NCBI GenBank assembly: GCA_945910005.1 | Contig: OX246743.1 | Coordinates: 43,930,736 to 43,994,735 of the forward strand | Direction: 5' to 3' | Length of the DNA stretch: 64,000 nt | DNA from: Isoperla grammatica | Lineage: Eukaryota > Arthropoda > Insecta > Plecoptera > Perlodidae | Program-made: the position numbers and the translations under genes | The notes under the pieces: model-generated | Told to the model about the DNA's origin: nothing | The model's database searches: none | The model's input: only the letters and a program-made list of their open reading frames with translations | Part shown: positions 47,885 through 57,761 of the stretch, in pieces | Layout of the letters: each line of letters begins with the position of its first letter | How positions within the stretch are numbered: position 1 is the first letter of the stretch

Positions 47885-48070
47885 AGGGTGCACATCAGCT
47901 TTACCTGATGTGCGCCTCTCTTAATTAGGTATATTAGGGTGTTTGGATAGTTGGAAAAGAATTTCCGAGGGCTGTTTACTATGGCTCAATCCCAGCATTC
48001 GCCTTTACGACTGAGAAAAACCTCGGAAAACCTTCAGTCAGGATTGCCGGTGGTTGGAATCGAACCGAGG
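47885..48070 (-). mobile_element. SINE (family 1), near-complete tail
   Basis: On the minus strand: GGTTCGATTCCAACCACCGG (B-box), then CAATCCTGACTGAAGGTTTT, CTCAGTCGTAAAGGCGAATG, CTGGGATTGAGCC, and a tail ending near CATCAGGTAAAGCTGATGTG. The last is an inverted repeat that forms a strong hairpin (47887-47916). This is one of the clearest family copies. Confidence 0.7.
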
Positions 48071-48119
48071 AGGAGAAGTAAGACGAAATGCAGTCCACAT
48101 TGTCTACAAAGTCCACATC

Positions 48120-48270
48120 GTCCCAACTCCCTTTTCCTCCCCTTCCCTTTTCCACCCCGCCCTCCTATTTGCCCCTTTCCTCCAAACAGCCCCCTATTTC
48201 ATTTTCATTTCATCCAATCATCGTCTCGATTAGTCAATTGTTGCAAAAATATAAGACGTTAAGCCCAAGT
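48120..48270 (+). mobile_element. SINE tail with CT-rich block (family 2)
   Basis: CCCCTTTCCTCCAAACAGCC, then CATCGTCTCGATTAGTCAAT and TGTTGCAAAAATATAAGACG. It matches the tails at 21.3 and 35.3 kb and the CT-rich block at 32.3 kb. Open frames across it on the plus strand are incidental. Confidence 0.55.
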
Positions 48271-48654
48271 GAGTGTTTAGCGCCGACAGTGCTGTCATCT
48301 GTCGGCAACTCAACTGAAGCACGCGTGACCCGACGCAGGGATCGGCACGCGAAGGTTCACCAATGTCTCGCACATGCGGCCTTGACCACATTACCTTAAT
48401 TCAGTTTAAGAAACAACTAAATCCGATCCAAACTGCGCCGGCCACTGGAAATATCCACACTAACCTAATTAGAGAGGTTTTGTTTCCAAACGTGAGTCCA
48501 CTCCGTTGAATGTCAGTCATTAGCGATGTTCTTCGGCGTTTATCTGCACAACAAAACATGATCTTACAATAAACGCAAATTATTTAAGGTACTGTAACAA
48601 ATACAATTTGGCGCGGATAAAAGCCAAGTTTTAATGTCGCTATACACGTATCTA

Positions 48655-48910
48655 TATTAATGTTCTTGCGGTAACACGTGAGTCTCTAAGTCGAAGGTAG
48701 CCGGTTCGATTCCGACCACCGACAGTACTGACTGTAGATTTCTCCCGACGTTTTCCTCAGTCATAAGACGAATATACCAGGATTGAATGTAGCTATTCCT
48801 TCGCAAGCAATAACAAATTGTAGTGAATTTGTTACCTGTGCCTGTAGAGTTTGGTTGAAACCTGAAGAAGGGCAATCAGGTAAAGCTATAAAGCTTGTGT
48901 TCACCCTACA
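48655..48910 (+). mobile_element. SINE (family 1), full-length-like
   Basis: Plus strand: B-box GCCGGTTCGATTCCGACC, CTCAGTCATAAGACGAATAT, CCAGGATTGAATG, then GTTGAAACCTGAAGAAGGGC and the 3' end CAGGTAAAGCTATAAAGCTT followed by CACCCTAC. It gives the most complete view of the family: head, central module and 3' end, about 250 bp. Confidence 0.7.
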
Positions 48911-50319
48911 GCAAGGATAACTTGCAATGGTATATCCAAGGCAGGGGGGATCGTAGGGTTTATCCCCTCCCCCTATGCACCCCCCAAGCCCCCCCTCTCT
49001 GTCGTCGTCCCTTGTGCCTCTATTCTACAATTTGAACTTACACCCTCGCGCTCATCCCTCAACGCGATCACTGCCAGACATAAGGCTCGAACTAAGGTCC
49101 ACCTGATCGCGTCCTCGGGAGGAATGCGGTGTTTAGTGAGGTTGGGTCCTTTGCCCCCTAGCTCGGTGAAAGTAACATCTATCTCCAATACAGTCGCGGC
49201 CAAGAAAAACTACACCGCAACATATTAACACTCTGTGCATGGTTAGGCTTTTAATTATTATGATTTATTGTAGTTTGGTAGACGACTAGAGGCAGAATAG
49301 CTTCAGTAGAGATGCCGCCTTGGAACATGTGCATAACACTTTCAAGTGCAAAGAAAGCGCTCTGCAATACAGGAGGAGTTTTTTGTGTAAAAGATTATAT
49401 GGACTTCAAATATGACTACCGTATAAGTCACAGGACGCTTCTGACATCAAGCGGAAGGAGTTCTCTACTCTCAAGAAGAAATTTCACCTGTCTGTAATGT
49501 TGCATGGTTGTAATTTAAATATAAAAGAAAGAGTTCGATATGGGTACATTTTGAGTTAATAGGTGGGAAATTATATTGAAAACATCATGGAAATGCTGTA
49601 TGGTTTGGTCCCGCGGGAACGAAAACGGAAAATATCTCAAAAGTTTATATAAACACGAGCTGATCAAATAAACATAATTCACAACATGTATCGGCCGCAA
49701 ACTAATGAGTTCTTGTGATTCTCCAGTTATTCGTCATAACCATAATGTTCCCGTTTCAGTTCTCGTTCCCGAGCTATTGTGAGTGCATCGAGTTGTTGAC
49801 CTCGAGTGTTAGGTTAGGCTGTGAATACACGTGACAGCAAATAAGTGTCACGCGCATTCGCACTAGAAACAATCGAGTATGCAAAATATAAAACACCTAG
49901 TTTGGGTGTGAAGACAGTGCGAGCTGTAGCGTACAGTCATAGGCTACGTCATTCATTCATTATATACATCATCTAAACTCTAGCTTGTGTTTAATTATTT
50001 GGTATTTAACGACGTAGGCCTACTCCACAACTCAGGTCATAATATGATATATACAGAATCAGATTCATTTACATAGCGGGGGTCGTCATAAGACGAGCCC
50101 AGCAAGGGAGGGCAGGGCCAAGTGAGATTTTTGTATTTTTTTTGAAGGAACAGGGTCCCCTGTTGTCACCTCTTACGACTGGCAGAGTCACCCTCGGCCT
50201 ACACGATGCACTATAGCTGTAATGCATCGATACATCTCAAAATAGTGAATGTGCAACTATACCTACTTGAAATTGCGTTTTGTAACAATGATTTACCATC
50301 TATTATGCAAAACGCTAAA
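48911..50319. other. non-coding stretch with one weak exon-like island
   Basis: A GC-richer island at 49042-49200 (minus) is open and ends at a strong donor (GAGGGT, then GTAAGT at 49041-49036). It has no ATG and no recognisable domain (see findings). Nothing else is supported. Confidence 0.4.
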
Positions 50320-50324
50320 TCTAC

Positions 50325-50400
50325 ACATCTCTAGTGAAAGGTATCGAACCAGTAACCTCCCGAGCTGGAGTCTCGCGTCTCACCGAGCCACTTCAAACGA
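50325..50400 (-). mobile_element. tRNA-derived SINE head (family 1)
   Basis: On the minus strand: GAAGTGGCTCGGTGAGACGC (A-box-like), CTCGGGAGGTTACTGGTTCG, then ATACC (B-box). The word order matches the head at 5.3 kb. A detached family 3' end is visible near 50727-50795 (AACCAGCTTTACCCGATGTG, then CTCCTCTTCAGATAACTGTC). Confidence 0.6.
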
Positions 50401-51249
50401 GTACGTTACGTTTCCAAAGCGGTGAGTGAGTTACGTTACATGTGTGTTCAAGTGTGTTATAGTCGAATCTTTGAGAAGGAAACACAAACAAACCCAATTC
50501 CTTTGAGCATCATCTGTGTCTGTGTGTGTGTATGTTAGCTTCACAACACAACACTCTCACTACTTTCTCTGCATGTCGCGTCGGAGTGGGTTCGTCTTAG
50601 ATACACAGCAAGGTTACAACACAAGTGTCGGCACAAACAAGTAGTTTGCACGGGAGCGGCCGTGGTCCATTTCGGGACAAGATAAACACAGATAAGGCCT
50701 TGAGGAGTTATATTCTGAGGGACTCCCTGTTGTAGGGTTAAAACCAGCTTTACCCGATGTGCTCCTCTTCAGATAACTGTCTAAGATGTTTGGATAGCTC
50801 TCGCTCGATGCAAAGAGCTTTGGAAATAGTTATTTCTATTGCAAGGTCCGTCGATCCCCTGGCGGAGGTTCGGTTGGGAGTTCGACGAGACCCCGTCAGG
50901 GGATTTATCAGGGTGTGAAATTTGTTTGATTTAATGTTTATAAAAAAAAAAATTAAATGAAGAAGTGTTTCGCAAATGGGGGATTCAACTGAAAAATTGC
51001 AATTGAACGAAATGGTGGAGTGTATGGGGGGGGGGAGGAGGGGAGGGGAGGGGGAGGGGGGCAGTGAAAAGCACAACCAACACTGAAGTTGGTGTGGTTT
51101 TTGGACTCACCTTACCATGGAACACAAACATTTGATCAAATGAAACAACATACACAGTTCACATGATTACATAGGGTAGGGTTGTATGGGGGATGGGAAT
51201 TACAGGCTGTACAACATGTATATGGTTGAAAATATATACCAGGGTTGCG

Positions 51250-51406
51250 AGAGGTTTGTTGTAGAATTGAAGGAGCATGTCATAAAGAAACTAATGCAAG
51301 AGGTTTGTTGTAGAATTGAAGGAGCATGTCATAAAGAAACTAATGCGAGAGGTTTGTTGTAGAATTGAAGGAGCATGTCATAAAGAAACTAATGCAAGAG
51401 GTTTGT
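51250..51406. repeat. 49-bp tandem repeat, three copies plus partial
   Basis: The unit AGAGGTTTGTTGTAGAATTG, then AAGGAGCATGTCATAAAGAA, then ACTAATGCA, starts at 51250, 51299 and 51348, with a partial copy from 51397. Copies are nearly identical. Non-coding. Confidence 0.95.
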
Positions 51407-51420
51407 AAGTATACATATAC

Positions 51421-51897
51421 GGACAGGTGGATCTGGCACCTCAGTAGTTACTAGTTATGTAATTGAGGGTGGACAGGTGGATCTGGCACCTCAGTAGTTA
51501 CTAGTTATGTAATTGAGGGTGGACAGGTGGATCTGGCACCTCAGTAGTTACTAGTTATGTAATTGAGGGTGGACAGGTGGATCTGGCACCTCAGTAGTTA
51601 CTAGTTATGTAATTGAGGGTGGACAGGTGGATCTGGCACCTCAGTAGTTACTAGTTATGTAATTGAGGGTGGACAGGTGGATCTGGCACCTCAGTAGTTA
51701 CTAGTTATGTAATTGAGGGTGGACAGGTGGATCTGGCACCTCAGTAGTTACTAGTTATGTAATTGAGGGTGGACAGGTGGATCTGGCACCTAAGTAGTTA
51801 CTTGTTATGTAATTGAGGGTGGACAGGTGGATCTGGCACCTCAGTAGTTACTAGTTATGTAATTGAGGGTGGACAGGTGGATCTGGCACCTAAGTAA
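51421..51897. repeat. 50-bp tandem repeat, nine copies plus partial
   Basis: The unit GGACAGGTGGATCTGGCACC, then TCAGTAGTTACTAGTTATGT, then AATTGAGGGT, starts every 50 bp from 51421. Units 1-7 and 9 are identical. Unit 8 has two changes, and the last is truncated after TAAGTAATTATGTAATT. Uniformity shows recent expansion or gene-conversion-like homogenisation. It abuts the unrelated 49-bp array. Confidence 0.97.
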
Positions 51898-53389
51898 TTA
51901 TGTAATTTGGGAAATAATCTTGTTCTGTACCAGGAATACAAGAAACATTTCATACAATTTCATCCAGTTGACTTTATTTTCAAAACAAAGAATCTGAAAA
52001 CAGGAATAGTTTAAAAAGAAACTAAAACAAAGTCCCAAATGTAGAAATGAATAGTTAAGCTTGTGTAGACATCTCGTGTGAAACTCATCACATACATCCA
52101 TGCCTTATGTTCTGGTCTACAACTACATAATAACATACTAAATGCAAAGAGCTGAAATGCATTAACTAGTGTTAGAGATAGGGAAAAATCACAAATACTG
52201 ATGTGTCATTAATAAATAAAAACGACTCCAAAAGAGTTATACAAAATATTTTCTATATTTTATCATTTGAAGTAAACTTTAATTTAATAATTAGAAAATG
52301 ATTAATTACTTATGTATACTATTCATTGTTGTTGAAACATCCACAAGTTCATTGAAATATTAATTTATTTGCAAAAATACTGTCATATTTTTGAGTATCC
52401 TAATTTGATCTATCACTGAATTTTGGGCTATATTTCCCTACTGCTGACAATTATTTTTCAATACGTTTATCAATATTGAATCAAGTCCCGGTAATCACTA
52501 GTATTTGTGTCCTTACCATGACTTCAGTTCAAAATACATTTTTAAATACTGTACCGCACTGCAAACACTAGCATGAAAAACTGGCTAGTGTAATGAAAAT
52601 ATCAAGTAGTATTATAAATAAGAATGGTGTGAACACTTGAAATATTAATACTGTACTATATATGCACATGTGTTTTGCTATTTTTCCATATCTCTAACTA
52701 TTGTCGAGAGACATTGAGCAAGAGCAGTCAATCGTTTAGGATGGAAATCTCTACATACAATCACGTTAACATGTTGAAGAATTTTTCTGTATTTTGATTT
52801 TTGTAGAAAACAGGAAGGTGCTAGATTTTTGGTTAGAGCTATATTTCTATTATATTATAAACATATAATGTATTTATAATTTACATTAGGAAAGACAAAA
52901 AATATGGAATTGAATGACACAAAATGTCACTTCCTATACGGTAGACACAGTATATCGTAAAAACCTCACATATTTATTTAAACCCTTTGGCAACAATTTT
53001 CGTTAGTATCAATAATAATCAGACGAGATAGAGAAAGGAGAGAACAATGTCTAAGAAGTGGAGGTAATCGCTATGGATTGTGAGAGGCAAAAGATAATTT
53101 CTTTGAACTACTCGACAAGGCTACGGACAATCGATACAACAATGGTGAAACGGCCGACTAAGGCTTGGTAATATAAGATTCCTCTTCAGTGTTCACATTG
53201 TTTGTACGAGCAGATTGTCCATTGTAATTAGTAATGACTATGTACACAGAAAGAAATCAAAGCAATGACTATGACGACACAAGGTACGCTTTTGGAATTT
53301 CTTAATTATATATGTAGTAACATTGTATCAGTATCAATCAATAACCATTGGAAGTGCATTAGTTCTTGTGAATAAAAGATTTATTCATG
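51898..53389. other. AT-rich non-coding stretch
   Basis: No gene or recognised repeat supported. It lies beyond the probable 3' end of the adaptor-like minus-strand gene. Confidence 0.5.
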
Positions 53390-53395
53390 TTTATA
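53390..53395 (-). promoter_or_regulatory. poly(A) signal AATAAA, candidate
   Basis: AATAAA on the minus strand, about 300 nt beyond the stop at 53693. It could end the 3' UTR of the adaptor-like gene. Confidence 0.35.
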
Positions 53396-53692
53396 AAACA
53401 AAACATTTAAAACAGAAGACGAGTCAATTGCACTAGTTTACGGATACGTTTCCTCCTTCGTATCATAATTTAATAAAAATTTCAATGCAACAAAGACACT
53501 TAATTGCATTACGTCATCTTGATCAAACCCTTAATTATTTTTTTACAATACATACTTATATTTTAAATTATGATTTTATATATAGTAGTTATTTGGTTAT
53601 TATGAAGCTTTGATTAAATGTTAAGGTAGGAATTGCTTATTGCTTGTTAAGCTGTTGGCTGTAATCGCCCGGCGAGCGCAGGTGTAGAGTAG

Positions 53693-53800
53693 TCACACGT
53701 TCACGACATCGTCCTCGTACGAGAAGTGGTGCGGATATGTTCGCCGGCGTCGGATATCGTCGGACTTCTTGGAGAGTTCATCCGAGCTCTCCGGTGCATC
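53693..53800 (-). CDS. probable C-terminal exon of the adaptor-like gene
   Basis: A GC-rich island with acceptor TGTCCGTTGTCTGCGTAG, then 35 codons reading DAPESSDELSKKSDDIRRRR, then TYPHHFSYEDDVVNV and TGA (53693-53695). An in-frame TAG lies just before GAT, so the exon must start at or after 53800. It starts in phase 0, whereas the exon at 55221-55508 ends in phase 1. At least one exon that shifts phase must therefore lie between them, or this exon belongs to another transcript. The final V-N-V could be a class II PDZ ligand (inference). Composition (Ser, Asp, Lys, Arg) suits the same disordered protein. Confidence 0.5.
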   Translation of the reverse strand, partial: DAPESSDELSKKSDDIRRRRTYPHHFSYEDDVVNV

Positions 53801-55220
53801 CTACGCAGACAACGGACATTGTTACCCCTCGTAGGACGGTCGCACCATTACTCACTTGGCTTACAAGTGCTACGCTGGGCACAGGAAGAGGTGGGTGGTT
53901 GCAATATTAATTATAATCATTCATAATCAAGGTTTTGTAGTAATTCAAGGTATCTCGGGAATGCTATACAATATTGAAAAACTGATAACCACGATGTGAT
54001 TTTGTAAGAATTATAAAAACTAGAATAAAAAGGTTTACAATATTTTAATCAATAGTGACAGTATTAATGAAATAAATAAAATCCAAAAATATATTACAAA
54101 CTTTTTAATCAAGTTTTTAAATTTTACAAAACTACATTGTGGTTTTGTATTTTTCCCGTTTTCAATATTATGTCAAGTTCTCAATACTTATACTATGTAT
54201 AATTTAGGCAGTGGATATACCGACTGGCCCCCTCGGCCTGAAGGCTACTCTCGTCCCAGTGCCTTAAGTTATACCTAACCTATAGTTAGTAAATAAAAGT
54301 TGATGCCTATATCTATACATTATATAATAAAACAGAAAAAAAGTTTTAAAAAAATACCTCCTTTTGTGGTAAGGCTGATGTTCGACTAGTGTTATCAGCA
54401 AGCTTGTTATCAGCAGAATCTGAATAAAACATAACAAAATAAATAGCAAGCAACATAAAATACAAGCAGATATAAATAAGGAGAAAACGACGTGCCTAAA
54501 ATATTACATACAAAAATGATAAAGCATACATACATAAAATTAAGATGAACAAGGAATCCAATAAATAATAAATTAATACAAATATAAATTATAACACATA
54601 CAGAACAAAAGCGTGGTACAACAAAGGCCAGAATCTGCACAGCATTAACTGTATTAGAAGCCTTTTTGCAAAAAAAAAGTCATAACTCACAAACTAAGGA
54701 TTACTATCTAAAAAACATGACACCCTTGCGAACACTCCAATAGATTGGCTTGCCTGTACTAGTCGAAGTCTTCAGTGCACTTTCAGGCAATGGTGCATGG
54801 CGTCATCTGTTAATTGTTTGTTTTCACGTATATCACATTTTGTTCATGGAGGTATATCAATAGCTAATCCTGATATCTAATTCTTCCGTGATCCTGTATC
54901 GAATAATTCTAGTTAGGATTAAACAGATTTAGAAATATGTACCCTGCCAACACATTTTTAACAACAAAATAAGTTCAATATTATTGAAAACAGATGAAAA
55001 GTAAAATATCACATTTTAAAATGAACATTTTCCAGGGTTTACATTATCACTCAAGCAGAACATGTTCTACAAATAAGTAAATGCTCATTAAAGTTCAGAT
55101 TTCCAATACAAAAATTCTTATATACAATAAAAAAATTGTACGAGAAAAATAATTAGTATTTCGAACATAGGGGCGGATTAATGACTGCGATATGTTGTTG
55201 TAGAGTGAACACGTTCGTAC

Positions 55221-55508
55221 CTGACTCTCCCTTCTTGTCGTTGGGTCCCTGTTTGTTGAGACTGGCAGCCAACTCTCGCACAGACTTCTTCTCGGCCGAT
55301 CCCAGGCTGGCCACCCCGCTATCCGTAGACTCGTCCAGCGCGTCCCCAGAGTCCGGGGTGTTTGCTGCCGACGTGTTGGTACTGGAGCCGTCGCTCGTCA
55401 GGACAAACTCCCCCGACTTCCGGTCGCTCCCCACGACGGACCAGGGTCGGGGCTTGGGGGCGATCGGGGGTGGGGGCTTCACTTTGCTCGGGCACTGTTT
55501 GCCTGGAC
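55221..55508 (-). CDS. exon of Pro/Ser-rich adaptor-like protein
   Basis: 288 nt (96 codons), acceptor CGTCAG before 55508, donor GTACGA at 55220, phase 1 at both ends. It starts with the residue completed from the previous exon (A plus GT = Ser), then PGKQCPSKVKPPPPIAPKPR, PWSVVGSDRKSGEFVLTSDG, a Ser/Thr/Asp-rich linker (NTPDSGDALDESTDSGVASL), and a helix-like KKSVRELAASLNKQ. APKPRP is an SH3-ligand-like stretch; the Asp/Ser clusters look like casein-kinase-type phosphosites (inference). Such makeup is found in actin and endocytic adaptors of the CD2AP/CIN85, CapZ-interacting or similar type, but I cannot assign the family. The minus-strand open frame extends into both introns, and those parts (hydrophobic at the 5' side) are not protein. 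Confidence 0.85.
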
Positions 55509-55712
55509 CTGACGACAACCATCGTGATATTACAGGACATCCATCTTCATTATTCGATGATTTAAACTTAGAACATGAATGGACATATTCCAGTGAAGGG
55601 AAAGATACAGAAGGACAACACTTTACTTGAGAAAGTAGATAGGTCACAAACATAGAGATGATTAGACAAACAAATAAATGATCTCCGTTGCTCAATGCGA
55701 CCTATCTACTTC

Positions 55713-55880
55713 CTAAGGTAATCTGTCATCCTTCTGCACCTTTTCCTTGACTGGAACATTCATGTTCTTAGTATTAATTGTCTTAGTCACCTTTTCCTCT
55801 CCGTCCAATAATACACTATCTTCATTATTTGATGGGTTAGTTAAAGAAGGCCAGTTGGATGGATGCAGTATAGTAGTCCC
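55713..55880 (-). repeat. dispersed repeat copy A, open frame ending KVQKDDRLP
   Basis: An open 55-codon stretch, with VLLDGEEKVTKTINTKNMNV, then PVKEKVQKDDRLP and TAG at 55713-55715. A related sequence lies on the same strand at about 62454-62525 (KVQKNDSLP, TAA). Both lie in or near introns of the adaptor-like gene. Shared bases continue past the stop, so this is more likely a dispersed repeat, perhaps the 3' end of a transposon frame, than a host exon. Confidence 0.35.
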
Positions 55881-56199
55881 TCATTAATGTAAACTATGTT
55901 TGTGTTTAGTTCAAACTACGGATGAAGTCCCTGTAGAAGGTTTGTGTATAATGCTTAGCATTTATGTATTTGCAATTCAAAATTCCCTTTAAATTCAAAT
56001 TAAATGTTGCCTCCTAGCAATATGAATGCAGGTATAGGCTTACGAACGTAGAAAGGCAGTAATTACAATCCTATGATGAGATTAACGTAAAGTAGGGATC
56101 AGTGAATGAATCTTGAGTGTTATGAATTATGATAGAACTGCCACAATGTTTAAAGGATAAAATAGTGAACGCAATTTTGAGGTAAAATAAATATGAAAT

Positions 56200-56772
<573 letters not shown>

Positions 56773-56787
56773 ATAAAATGTTCTCAC

Positions 56788-57054
56788 TTGGTTCGGCTGC
56801 CTTGATAGCATCCTTGTTGATGGGTTTGAGCACCGGAGACTTGGGGACATCGGCCTTGGGAAAACCATTGGTTGGGGACCGAAGCGAGTCCGCCAACCCG
56901 GTAGATCGTAACCGCACGGACGGTAGAACGGTTGGCGAGCTCGGTTTGGGAGTGAGAACCGGCGAGACTTTGACCTTGGGGACAACCTTTGCAGGACCGT
57001 CTGTCGTCTCCTGGCTAATACTGCTGTTGCTGTCTTCTCGAGCAAGAGAACCAC
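56788..57054 (-). CDS. exon of Pro/Ser-rich adaptor-like protein
   Basis: 267 nt (89 codons), acceptor GAATGTTGCAG before 57054, donor GTGAGA at 56787, phase 1 at both ends. It encodes GSLAREDSNSSISQETTDGP, AKVVPKVKVSPVLTPKPSSP, TVLPSVRLRSTGLADSLRSP, TNGFPKADVPKSPVLKPINK and DAIKAAEPSE. Repeated SP/TP motifs and Lys-Pro pairs indicate a disordered, phosphorylation- and SH3-prone region. Phases fit both neighbours (57589-57761 upstream, 55221-55508 downstream). Its donor is flanked by the AAAT array. Confidence 0.85.
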
Positions 57055-57588
57055 CTGCAACATTCACTCGATGAAGAGACGTTCACTCGACCTCGATACA
57101 GGGTCAGGAAGACAGACAGATACGTACCGTGCGCTGATAACAGAAATACTTCTTGGATGTGTGCCTCTAAGAGAGTTTCTACTGTAAAAATTAAAAGAAC
57201 GGTAACTAAAAGTTCTGGTTCAAATACGGAATGTGTGATTAATTGGAATGTGTTACAAGGAAAATAATGTATAGGGAAGGTACGGATATATTGTACATAA
57301 ATGACATATCCTTCCATATCTTATTTATTGGGCTGTGCAATGAAATTAAAATTCTCTATCAACAGTGATAACTATCGTCTAAATGACATCATTATATGAA
57401 TAATTATGTTGATTGATAAGACATATTGTATTGATTTGTGTATGAAATAAAAAAATGAATACAAAAAATAAAATTAATAATAAAACATAAAAAATAAAAA
57501 TGATGAAAAAAATATAAAATTAAAAAAAAAGATTTAAAAAACACACTCACTAATTTGACGGATTCGACAAAAGTACCAGTGTACCAAC

Positions 57589-57761
57589 CTTCATTTGTTG
57601 ACTCCTGTCCCGCAACCCTTCTCGCGAGGGGTGAAGCAGTGAGTGGGGAGTCCCCCTGAGACCGCCGGCCAATCAGAGGAGAGTATTTCTCAAGGTTGTC
57701 ACTGGATCTGGACCGCGGCGTTGGCTCGAGTAGGGGAGAAACTCCCTTCAGGAGCGGAGAA
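57589..57761 (-). CDS. exon of Pro/Ser-rich adaptor-like protein
   Basis: 173 nt, acceptor TTATTTCCAG before 57761, donor GTTGGT at 57588. It starts with one base completing a codon and ends in phase 1. It encodes SPLLKGVSPLLEPTPRSRSS, DNLEKYSPLIGRRSQGDSPL and TASPLARRVAGQESTNE. The SPL motif recurs five times (SPLLKG, SPLLEP, SPLIG, SPLTA, SPLARR), like a short linear repeat. RSRSSDN and GRRSQ are basophilic-kinase or 14-3-3-type motif candidates (inference). Only this frame is open across the exon; another frame hits TGA. Confidence 0.85.
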
